Part shown: positions 1-6,848 of the stretch, piece after piece
Layout: each line of letters begins with the position of its first letter
Position numbering within the stretch: the first letter of the stretch is position 1
From: an uncultured Lachnospiraceae bacterium
GTDB lineage: Bacteria > Bacillota_A > Clostridia > Lachnospirales > Lachnospiraceae
Direction: 5' to 3'
DNA: 10,585 nucleotides
Assembly (NCBI GenBank): GCA_946621895.1
Contig: CAMOOZ010000257.1
Location: 1 to 10,585 of the forward strand
The notes under the pieces: model-generated
Seen by the model: only the letters and a program-made list of their open reading frames with translations
What the model was told of the DNA's origin: nothing
Database searches by the model: none
Translations under genes and position numbers: made by a program

Positions 1-29
1 AGTAAACCCTGCAGGTGTCCGCAAAGCCC

Positions 30-71
30 CTCCGCTTCGTAAAGCCGGAGAGGCCTTCGTAAAAGGCCTCT
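30..71 (-). terminator. Paired hairpins downstream of the FapA-family gene, possible terminator
   Basis: Two adjacent hairpins lie just past the stop codon. The first met on the minus strand, 71-49, is a perfect 9-bp stem (AGAGGCCTT with AAGGCCTCT) with a 5-nt loop. The second, 50-30, has CTCCG paired with CGGAG, a bulged G, then CTT with AAG around a TACG loop. They share bases 49-50, so they probably compete. Both loops carry nearly the same TTACGAAG core, which suggests duplication. Neither is followed by a clear T-run, so a classic intrinsic terminator is not proven; the position at the end of the valS-fapA unit is the main argument. Nothing coding is seen in 1-84. Confidence 0.4.
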
Positions 72-84
72 GCCTCTGCCGGGG

Positions 85-1548
85 TCACTTATACACAACG
101 ACGGAGGATACGATGGCTCCGCCCTCCAGATAGTATTTCTTAAAACTGTCCTTCTGCCGGATCGTGGTGCGCAGGGAGCAGAGCTCCAGCATCACCCCCC
201 GGTGAATGGGGCCGTTCACGGTGATCGAGGCCACCCTCCCCGCATGCAGCATTTCCTTCAGATAATGCTGCCTGTCCTTCACCTCATCCAGCTTGCTGAT
301 ATATTCATCCTTTTTGTCGTTTAACATCGCGATCTCCTGGTTGGCCCAGTCAGCGACTCTCTCCCCCTGGGAGCGTTTTTTTCTGAGAACGGCCTTCATT
401 TCCTCCACGATGGCCGACAGCTCCCGCTGGATATCGTTCTGCTCCTCGTTTGCAGCCTCAAGGTCTTCCTCGGCGGTAGAGTCGTAACCCGCGTGAACGA
501 TGGTCCTGATCTCCACCTCGTTGCCGATATTCGCGGCCGTAACGGAAACAAGGCCGGACACCTCTCCGCCGATGATGGCGCCCTTTTTCCCATGCACCAG
601 GACAGAGCCCGTGGCCTTCACGAAGGAATTCAGGATGGAGTTGGCCTGAACATCCACCATGGCCTCCACCTCCGTGCTCTCCAGAAACTCTGCCATTACA
701 GAACCCTTTGCGGCGATCTGTCCCCGGCCGTTGCCCTGGATGCCCCGCTGCAGGATCACATCTCCGCCGGCAACGATCCTGGCCGCCTCCACGGTGCCCG
801 TGATCGTCACATCCCGTCCTGCGCGGATCACCACGCCCGTGCCCACATTGCCGTGGATCACCACATCCCCGTTGAACTCCACCTTGCCCACGGTGTTATC
901 CACATCCTTATAGAGCTCGTAGATCGCCTGGACATCGATACGGTTATTCCCCAGCTCGGCGCGCCCGTCCAGCGTGCTGATATAGCTGTCCGGATCGTCC
1001 GGCGCCGTGCTGATCCCCTTGCCCACAAGCCCCGGCAGCTCCTTCCCCGTGGTGGCCTTAAGCACATCGCCCCGGACGGTATAGCCGTCCTCTCCCGGGA
1101 GTGCCCTGTGGTACTTTGCCAGCACCTGTCCCCGTTTCACATTGGGCAGCGTGTTCATGCTGGTATAATCCACGGAGCCGTCCTCGTTGATCTTCGGGGA
1201 GGCATGCTTTTCCGTTTCAAAAAAATACTCATAAAAGCCGTCCACGCCCATCACCGCCGGCTTTCCCTCCGCCACGACGATCTCCCGGTTATAGACCTTC
1301 TTCTTCACCATGGCGGAAATATTGGAGCGGTGATAACCGTCAAAGATCCCCAGAGACTCCAGATAGGAATAGATCTCATCCTTTTCGTAAGGCGTCTCTC
1401 TCGGCGTAAGATAGAGATAGGCCTTCATCTCCTGGTCTCCCAGACGGAGATAGGTGCCGCCGTCGAACTCCAGCCGATCGGGATCTTCCAGTCCGATCTC
1501 CTCCTCCAGCCTGTCCAGATCAAAGTCAAAATTAAAATCCGAAGCCAT
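85..1548 (-). CDS. FapA family protein (DUF342), polymer-forming beta-helix with coiled coil
   Basis: The protein is 487 aa from the start chosen here. Residues 1-215 form the N-terminal DUF342 region. Residues about 225-355 are glycine-rich, short beta-strand repeats (for example GDVVIHGNVGTGVVIRAGRD), the signature of a right-handed beta-helix. Residues about 360-435 are charged and heptad-like, a likely coiled coil, and the C-terminal 50 residues return to beta structure. There is no signal peptide or membrane segment, so it is probably cytoplasmic. The family is named after flagellar assembly protein A of Vibrio, but many Clostridia carry such genes and the role there is unclear; no flagellar gene is in view. 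An upstream ATG at 1584 would add 12 residues, but it has poor ribosome-site spacing and sits in a hairpin, whereas ATG 1548 follows GGAGG by 5 nt. The gene starts 75 nt after the valS stop, so co-transcription is likely. Family assignment is firm; function is open. Confidence 0.9.
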   Translation of the reverse strand: MASDFNFDFDLDRLEEEIGLEDPDRLEFDGGTYLRLGDQEMKAYLYLTPRETPYEKDEIYSYLESLGIFDGYHRSNISAMVKKKVYNREIVVAEGKPAVMGVDGFYEYFFETEKHASPKINEDGSVDYTSMNTLPNVKRGQVLAKYHRALPGEDGYTVRGDVLKATTGKELPGLVGKGISTAPDDPDSYISTLDGRAELGNNRIDVQAIYELYKDVDNTVGKVEFNGDVVIHGNVGTGVVIRAGRDVTITGTVEAARIVAGGDVILQRGIQGNGRGQIAAKGSVMAEFLESTEVEAMVDVQANSILNSFVKATGSVLVHGKKGAIIGGEVSGLVSVTAANIGNEVEIRTIVHAGYDSTAEEDLEAANEEQNDIQRELSAIVEEMKAVLRKKRSQGERVADWANQEIAMLNDKKDEYISKLDEVKDRQHYLKEMLHAGRVASITVNGPIHRGVMLELCSLRTTIRQKDSFKKYYLEGGAIVSSVVVYK

Positions 1549-1553
1549 CCCTT

Positions 1554-1558
1554 CCTCC
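1554..1558 (-). promoter_or_regulatory. Ribosome binding site deciding the FapA-family start
   Basis: The minus strand reads GGAGGAAGGGATG, so GGAGG lies 5 nt before the ATG at 1548. The upstream in-frame ATG at 1584 has only an AGGA almost touching it. This favours the shorter 487-aa product. Confidence 0.75.
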
Positions 1559-1576
1559 AATGCCGCGGAAACGGCG

Positions 1577-1594
1577 TCCGGCATTCCTGCCGGA
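1577..1594 (-). other. Short perfect hairpin between valS and the FapA-family gene
   Basis: TCCGGCA and TGCCGGA form a perfect 7-bp stem with a 4-nt loop. The upstream ATG candidate at 1584-1582 lies at the loop and stem, which further argues against its use as a start. On the minus strand five T residues precede the hairpin and no T-run follows, so it is not a standard terminator. It could be a processing or attenuation element between the two cistrons. Confidence 0.4.
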
Positions 1595-1623
1595 AAAACC
1601 TGTGAACGGTGCTTCCTAAGCCC

Positions 1624-4335
1624 TTAGCCGGCGGACGCCTTCAGCCGTGCAAGGCGCTCCTCCACCTCGGCCTTCATCCCTTCATACTTCGCCAGCTTCC
1701 CCCGCTCTTCTTCAACCTTGGCCGCCGGCGCTTTTGCGACGAATTTTTCATTGCCGAGCATCCCCCTGCTCCTTTTGATCTCTCCCTCAAGCCTGCCGGC
1801 CTCTCTGGTCAGGCGCTCGATCTCCGCCTGAACATCCACCAGCTCGGTCAGCGGAAGGAAGGCGGTGGCTTCACCGGTGACCACGCTGACGGCGTCCTCC
1901 GGGATCCCCTCCTTGCTCTCCCTGATCTCCACTTCCCTGGCCCCGGCCAAAGACGCAAAGAAAAGCTTTCCCTTTTCAAAGGTATCCCGCACCCCCGGTT
2001 CGGCGGATACCACGGTGATGCTGACCTTTTTGGAGGGCGGGACATTCATTTCGCTTCTTACATTCCGGATGCCCCTGACCAGCTCCTTGATCCTGCTGAT
2101 ATCCTGCTCTTCCGCAGGGAAGTTAAGTTCATCTTTAACTTCCGGCCAGGAGGAGATCATGATGGATTCCTCCTTGTCCTGCAGCGAAAGGAAGATCTCC
2201 TCGGTGATAAAGGGCATGCAGGGGTGCAGCAGCCTGATCGCCGTGAAAAGCACCTCCCGGAGAGTTACGATAGCAGCTGTTTTGCTTGTCGTATCCGCGG
2301 TGTCATAAAGCCGCGGCTTTACCATTTCGATATACCAGTCGCAGAATTCATCCCAGAGGAAATCATAGATCTTGCCTACGGCGATCCCCAGCTCAAAGCG
2401 CTCCAGCAGGTCGGTGACCTCCTTTGTCAGTCTGTTGGCCAGGCTGATGATCCACTTGTCCACGGGCTCCAGATCGTTAATCACATCTGTTATTTTAAGC
2501 TCCTGCAGCTTTTCCTCCGTTAACCCGCTCTCCGCAAGAAAGCCCTGCATGTTCATCAGGATAAACCGGCTGGCATTCCAGAGCTTATTCGCGAAGTTTC
2601 TGGAGGCCTCGATCCGCTCCGTGGAAAAACGCATGTCATTTCCCGGCGCATTGCCGGTCATCAGCGTGAAACGCAGGGCGTCCGCGCCGTACTTTTCGAT
2701 CATCTCCAGCGGATCGATGCCATTGCCCAGGGATTTGCTCATCTTCCTGCCCTGGGCGTCCCGGACAAGCCCGTGGAACAGCACGGTCTTAAACGGCCTC
2801 TTCCCCATATGCTCATAGCCGGAGAAGATCATCCGGATCACCCAGAAAAAGATGATGTCATAGCCCGTGACAAGCACATCCGTAGGATAGAAATAATCCA
2901 GCTCCTTCGTGTGATCGGGCCAGCCCAGTGTGGAAAAGGGCCAGAGCGCGGAGGAAAACCAGGTGTCTAATGTATCCGGATCCTGGGTCAGATGCGTGCC
3001 GCCGCATTTCGGGCATTTCTCCGGAGCAATCTTTGCCACGACAAGCTCCCCGCAGTCATCGCAGGTATAGGCCGGGATCCTGTGTCCCCACCAGAGCTGG
3101 CGGGAAATGCACCAGTCGCGGATATTATCGGTCCAGTTAAAATAGAGCTTGCTCATCCGCTCCGGCACGAGGGTGATCTCGCCTGTCTCCACCGCCTTTC
3201 TCGCGGGTTTGATCAGCTCGTCCATCTTCACGAACCACTGCAGCTTGATCATGGGCTCAATGGTTGTGTGGCAGCGGTCATGGGTCCCCACATTATGGGT
3301 ATAATCCTCGATCTTTTCCAGCAGCCCCAGCTCCTTTAATTCCTCCACGATCCGCTTTCTTGCCTCGTAGCGGTCAAGGCCTTCATATTTGCCGCCGTTT
3401 GCGTTGATCGTGGCATCGTCGTTTAAGATATTCACCTCGGGAAGGCCGTGGCGCTTTCCGACCTCAAAGTCATTGGGGTCGTGGGCCGGCGTGATCTTCA
3501 CCACGCCCGTTCCGAACTCCATGTCCACATATTCATCCTCCACGACCGGGATGATCCTCCCGACAATGGGCAGATAGACCTTCCGTCCATGGAGATACGC
3601 GTACCGCTCATCCTTCGGGTTCACGGCCACTGCCGTATCACCCAGCATCGTCTCGGGGCGGGTCGTGGCAAAGGTCAGGAATTCCGTTTTACTGATCTTC
3701 CCATTCTCTTCCACAAGGGGATACTTTATATGCCAAAGATGTCCGTCCTGCTCCTCATAAGCCACCTCGGCATCGGAGATGGAGGTGTTGCATACCGGAC
3801 ACCAGTTGATGATCCTGGAGCCCTTATAGATCCAGCCCTTTTCATGCATCTTGCAGAAGGCTTCGTTGACGGCCCTGTTGCAGCCCTCGTCCATCGTAAA
3901 GCGCTCCCGCTCCCAGTCGCAGGAGCTGCCCATTTTCTTTAACTGGGAAACGATCGTGCCGCCGTACTCTTCCTTCCACTGCCAGGCCCTTTTCAGAAAG
4001 CCCTCACGGCCAAGCTCTTCTTTTGAGGTGCCCTCCTCCTTCAGGGTGTCGATGATGCGGACCTCCGTGGCGATGGAGGCATGATCCGTTCCCGGCTGCC
4101 AGAGGGCATTATAGCCCTGCATCCGCTTAAACCGGATCAGGATATCCTGCATCGTATTGTCCAGGGCATGGCCCATATGCAGCTTTCCCGTGATGTTCGG
4201 AGGCGGGATCACGATGGTGAAGGGCTTTTTCTTCTCATCCACCTCTGCGTGAAAATACTGCTTCTTCAGCCACCGCTCATAGATGGCATCCTCCATTCCC
4301 CGGGGATTCCAGGTTTTTTCCATTTCTTTTTTCAT
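1624..4335 (-). CDS. valS: Valyl-tRNA synthetase
   Basis: This cytoplasmic class I synthetase charges tRNA-Val with valine using ATP and hydrolyses mischarged threonine. At 903 aa it is full length. The HIGH-type motif is HMGH at residues 53-56, in the context PPPNITGKLHMGH. The CP1 editing domain spans about 200-345, with TTRPET at 224-229 and PAHDPNDF at 283-290. KMSKS is at 531-535. Cysteine pairs at C179/C182 and C425/C428 with C441/C444 suggest zinc binding. The last 65 or so residues form the charged coiled-coil arm typical of ValRS. The ATG at 4335 has a GGAG 10 nt upstream, a loose spacing; M5 is a weaker alternative. It has its own promoter upstream, and the FapA-family gene follows in the same direction. 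No frameshift or missing motif is seen. Confidence 0.98.
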   Translation of the reverse strand: MKKEMEKTWNPRGMEDAIYERWLKKQYFHAEVDEKKKPFTIVIPPPNITGKLHMGHALDNTMQDILIRFKRMQGYNALWQPGTDHASIATEVRIIDTLKEEGTSKEELGREGFLKRAWQWKEEYGGTIVSQLKKMGSSCDWERERFTMDEGCNRAVNEAFCKMHEKGWIYKGSRIINWCPVCNTSISDAEVAYEEQDGHLWHIKYPLVEENGKISKTEFLTFATTRPETMLGDTAVAVNPKDERYAYLHGRKVYLPIVGRIIPVVEDEYVDMEFGTGVVKITPAHDPNDFEVGKRHGLPEVNILNDDATINANGGKYEGLDRYEARKRIVEELKELGLLEKIEDYTHNVGTHDRCHTTIEPMIKLQWFVKMDELIKPARKAVETGEITLVPERMSKLYFNWTDNIRDWCISRQLWWGHRIPAYTCDDCGELVVAKIAPEKCPKCGGTHLTQDPDTLDTWFSSALWPFSTLGWPDHTKELDYFYPTDVLVTGYDIIFFWVIRMIFSGYEHMGKRPFKTVLFHGLVRDAQGRKMSKSLGNGIDPLEMIEKYGADALRFTLMTGNAPGNDMRFSTERIEASRNFANKLWNASRFILMNMQGFLAESGLTEEKLQELKITDVINDLEPVDKWIISLANRLTKEVTDLLERFELGIAVGKIYDFLWDEFCDWYIEMVKPRLYDTADTTSKTAAIVTLREVLFTAIRLLHPCMPFITEEIFLSLQDKEESIMISSWPEVKDELNFPAEEQDISRIKELVRGIRNVRSEMNVPPSKKVSITVVSAEPGVRDTFEKGKLFFASLAGAREVEIRESKEGIPEDAVSVVTGEATAFLPLTELVDVQAEIERLTREAGRLEGEIKRSRGMLGNEKFVAKAPAAKVEEERGKLAKYEGMKAEVEERLARLKASAG

Positions 4336-4387
4336 GTTCGGTAAACTCCAGCCTGTATTTGCAATAATATTGTCCGCTTACACTGAC

Positions 4388-4421
4388 GGAAACGCATCAG
4401 GCATTTTCAGCCTGCGTTTCC
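4388..4421 (-). promoter_or_regulatory. Strong hairpin in the valS 5' leader
   Basis: On the minus strand GGAAACGC pairs with GCGTTTCC (8 bp), and AGGC pairs with GCCT inside it, with a 3-nt bulge and a 7-nt apical loop. It lies between the predicted valS promoter and the start codon, so it would be in the untranslated leader. No T-run follows it, so it is not an obvious attenuator. The T-box consensus common in leaders of synthetase genes of this phylum is not visible here. Confidence 0.55.
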
Positions 4422-4444
4422 TGCCGTCCAAAAAGACTTTTCCT

Positions 4445-4473
4445 ATTATATTCGATTTTTCCGGAAGGGGAAA
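4445..4473 (-). promoter_or_regulatory. Putative sigma-A promoter of valS
   Basis: A perfect -10 hexamer TATAAT is at 4450-4445 on the minus strand. At a 17-nt spacing the -35 position reads TTTCCC (4473-4468), a poor match to TTGACA. Transcription would start near 4438, giving a leader of about 100 nt that holds the 4388-4421 hairpin. A perfect TTCCGGAA palindrome (4459-4466) sits in the spacer and could be an operator; this is speculative. Confidence 0.6.
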
Positions 4474-4482
4474 GCTTTTGTT

Positions 4483-4509
4483 GGGAAGCGCTGATCAAAG
4501 CGCTTCTCC
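4483..4509. repeat. Hairpin 1 of the compound palindromic element upstream of valS
   Basis: GAAGCGCT (4485-4492) and AGCGCTTC (4499-4506) form a perfect 8-bp stem with loop GATCAA. Outer GG and CC extend it past one bulged T. No T-run follows on the minus strand. A small CCGC/GCGG hairpin lies next to it at 4523-4533. Confidence 0.5.
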
Positions 4510-4557
4510 CGCCGATTTTTCGCCGCGCAGCGGTAATTTATAGTAAGCGAACAAAGC

Positions 4558-4590
4558 AATTGCGGTTTGAGCTTGCTCAAACCCGCAATT
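4558..4590. repeat. Hairpin 2: 14-bp stem palindrome
   Basis: AATTGCGGTTTGAG (4558-4571) pairs with CTCAAACCCGCAATT (4576-4590) over 14 bp with one bulged C and a 4-nt CTTG loop. Such a long stem in non-coding DNA is unlikely by chance. On the minus strand it is followed by a mildly T-rich stretch (GCTTTGTTCGCTT), so it may help end the upstream glycosyltransferase transcript. Confidence 0.6.
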
Positions 4591-4606
4591 ATTCTGCGAG
4601 CGACGA

Positions 4607-4641
4607 TATCCAAAACGAATTTATTTAATTCGTTTTGGATA
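4607..4641. repeat. Hairpin 3: perfect 15-bp inverted repeat after the glycosyltransferase gene
   Basis: TATCCAAAACGAATT (4607-4621) is exactly complementary to AATTCGTTTTGGATA (4627-4641) with a 5-nt loop. It begins 32 nt after the glycosyltransferase stop, where a terminator would be expected, but no T-run follows on the minus strand. It may protect the mRNA 3' end or belong to a dispersed palindromic repeat. The rest of 4336-4673 holds the valS promoter, its leader and hairpins 1 and 2; no gene is seen. Confidence 0.6.
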
Positions 4642-4673
4642 CCTTTGAAAATTCGTGCGATCCGCCGGAGGCA

Positions 4674-6848
4674 CTAAGGAATGATCAGCATATTCGGCAC
4701 CCAGTTCACCAGCTTCAGTCTGGAGGTCTTATCTACGGCCAGCATGCCCAGCTGATATTCGCCGGCTTCCAGACCCTCCTTTAATATTCGGGTTTTGAAG
4801 CCGCACAGGGCTGTGTGAAGCTGATCCGCGGTCTGCAGCTCGATATCCGGGCGGTACCAGTCCTCGACCGGCACCTCAAAGATACATGCCTCCTCCGCCG
4901 GGCCTGCAGGCTTTTTTCGCAGCAAAAGCCTCCTCTCATAGCACGCATTATCCGATCCGATCACAAAGGCATATCCCTTGATATAATATCCTGATGCGGC
5001 GCTTCCCCTGCGGATCCCCTGCTCCCATTTCTCCAGGGGACCGGCATATTCCACGCCAAGGCGAAGGCAGTCATCCTCTCTGGCTCCCGGATACTCTTCC
5101 CCAGGGGATATGTTTTTCCACTGCACAGGCTTCATCGCTTTTAATCCGGCGGGCGCCAGGGCGTCCTGATAAAACACAAAGACACTGGTATGCTCGTCCT
5201 CGATCAGATACCGATGATAGTAGGGATCAAAATGATACATCCCGGGGTGATGATCCATCAGGCGATCATACTCCGCGGCCATGCGGCGTATCTTCGCCGG
5301 ATCCTCCGTGTCCAGGCCGCGGCTTGCGGATTCGTGGTGAAAGGCCCATACACGGTTGTCCTGCACATTGTCATAGCCCAGCGCAAACAGCGTATAGCAG
5401 AGATCCACATCATTGAAGGCCACCGGCAGATCCTCTGGAAACCCTCCCGCCTCAGTAAACTTTTCTCCCGTCAGCATCAGACAGGCCCCGGTCACGCCGA
5501 TGCAGTCGTGGACTCCCCTGTTTCTCCCGAAATACCATTCCTCCCCATCGGAAAGGCGGGAGAGCTTGTGTACGGGACCCAGGCGGACATTCGTGATCCC
5601 CGCGTGCTGGATCAGGTCCCCTCCCGGATAAAGGAGCTTCGCCCCGATGGCCCCTCTGCGCCTGTCCGCCGCCAGCGCCGCCAGCCCGGACAGCCAGCCC
5701 GGAACCATTGCTTCGATATCGTCGTTCAGGAATAAGAGCAGCTCCCCCTTTGCCTGCGCCGCCCCCAGATTACACATTTTCGCGAAATGAAAATCCATCG
5801 GCGTATAGAGATACCGGATCTCCCGCAGTCCCCGATCCCGGGGAAGCTCCCGCAGAAGGGCCTCGGTCAGCGCCCGGTTTTCCGGCGCAGAGCCGTTGTC
5901 CACGATAATGATCTCATAGGGCTGCTCTTCGTCCCCGCAGCGATAAAGAGAGGTCAGGCAGGTCCGCAGCAGCCCGGGATGATCCTTTGAGGGAATGATC
6001 ACGGAGATCAGGCACCTGTTTTTCCCTGCAGAATGCGCTGCGGAGGGAACACCGGGGTCTTTATGCGGCGCTTTCCCTGCGGGCTCTGCAGGATGTGTTT
6101 TCGATGGCGCTGCAAAAGTCCATTCGGAAAGCAGGCTTCCGTCATGTCTTCTGCCCAGGAAAAGATCCGTTTCCGGATCCCGGTGAAACAGGATCTCTCC
6201 CAGATGTCCGATGGGAAACGCTATCCCCTTTCGTTTTGTAAATCCGCCGGCAAGCGCTGCCAGCGCCTCAAACAGAAGATCCGCGGGATCACGCCGCAGC
6301 TTTGGCAGGGCAGGCTTTGCGGCCCTCTCCTGCGGCTGCCCCTTTTCGGCATCTTCGCCCGCCGGGAACAGCTCCGCGATCACGGCGGGATCAAGGCGCT
6401 TCAGCAGCCCGGCCCTTGCCGCAAATACGCTTCCGATATAAAAAGCGGAAAGCCAGGTATCCGGTGACCAGTCAGGCTTAAAGTAAGGCGACCCGTAACT
6501 GCCGTCCGGGCAAAGCTCATCCTCATCCCCGTAAAACAGGGAAAGCTCCGGATGGCGCACGGCGAAATCCTCGCACAAAGACAGGGCATTTGCCGAAAGC
6601 CTGCCCTTTTCCCCGCAGAAAAGGTAAAGCGCAGGATCCTCTGCCTGCCGGAATTTTTCCTCCTTCAGAAAGTCTCTGATCTCCGTATAGGCGACCACGC
6701 TGAGGGCAGGGTTTTCTGCGGAGGGAAAGAAGGTTTTTTCCCTCCCCTTCTCCCACCGGTCATAAGGGATCCGCTGCCGGTCCAGCTTTTCTGCATAGCT
6801 CTTCAGCCTTCTTCTGACCAGGAGCTTTTTCAGCGCGCGTTTAAGCAT
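4674..6848 (-). CDS. Family 2 glycosyltransferase, multidomain, surface glycan synthesis
   Basis: The protein is 724 aa. Residues about 280-515 are a complete GT-A fold of family 2: LISVIIPSKD at 280-289, DNGS at 317-320, the metal-binding LNDD at 374-377, and the acceptor-side FNDVDLCYTLFALGYDN at 478-494. Residues about 70-150 match the tail of a second GT2-like domain (FYGDEDELCPDGSYGSPYFKPDWSPD spans 105-130), but its front half is missing, so this half is probably not catalytic. A Pro/Ala/Lys-rich linker (about 245-278) joins the two. Residues about 590-724 resemble the beta-sandwich domain appended to clostridial polysaccharide glycosyltransferases (GYAFVIGSDN, then RPDIELQ). No membrane segment is seen; the basic N-terminus could touch membrane lipid. 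It likely adds sugars (rhamnose is only a guess) to a cell-surface polymer. The start overlaps the upstream gene by 8 nt with a weak ribosome site, implying translational coupling. Confidence 0.9.
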   Translation of the reverse strand: MLKRALKKLLVRRRLKSYAEKLDRQRIPYDRWEKGREKTFFPSAENPALSVVAYTEIRDFLKEEKFRQAEDPALYLFCGEKGRLSANALSLCEDFAVRHPELSLFYGDEDELCPDGSYGSPYFKPDWSPDTWLSAFYIGSVFAARAGLLKRLDPAVIAELFPAGEDAEKGQPQERAAKPALPKLRRDPADLLFEALAALAGGFTKRKGIAFPIGHLGEILFHRDPETDLFLGRRHDGSLLSEWTFAAPSKTHPAEPAGKAPHKDPGVPSAAHSAGKNRCLISVIIPSKDHPGLLRTCLTSLYRCGDEEQPYEIIIVDNGSAPENRALTEALLRELPRDRGLREIRYLYTPMDFHFAKMCNLGAAQAKGELLLFLNDDIEAMVPGWLSGLAALAADRRRGAIGAKLLYPGGDLIQHAGITNVRLGPVHKLSRLSDGEEWYFGRNRGVHDCIGVTGACLMLTGEKFTEAGGFPEDLPVAFNDVDLCYTLFALGYDNVQDNRVWAFHHESASRGLDTEDPAKIRRMAAEYDRLMDHHPGMYHFDPYYHRYLIEDEHTSVFVFYQDALAPAGLKAMKPVQWKNISPGEEYPGAREDDCLRLGVEYAGPLEKWEQGIRRGSAASGYYIKGYAFVIGSDNACYERRLLLRKKPAGPAEEACIFEVPVEDWYRPDIELQTADQLHTALCGFKTRILKEGLEAGEYQLGMLAVDKTSRLKLVNWVPNMLIIP

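Noticed and set aside
493..1605. Long plus-strand open frame (370 codons) opposite the FapA-family gene
   Set aside because: Composition is His/Arg/Leu-rich with no recognisable family, as expected for the antisense of a GC-rich gene; the minus-strand product is a clear DUF342 protein.
1609..2523. Plus-strand open frame (304 codons) opposite the 3' part of valS
   Set aside because: Antisense shadow of an unambiguous valyl-tRNA synthetase gene.
4336..4673. Possible tRNA or T-box in the gap before valS
   Set aside because: No cloverleaf, no T-box consensus and no CCA-type end were seen on either strand; the structure is explained by separate hairpins.
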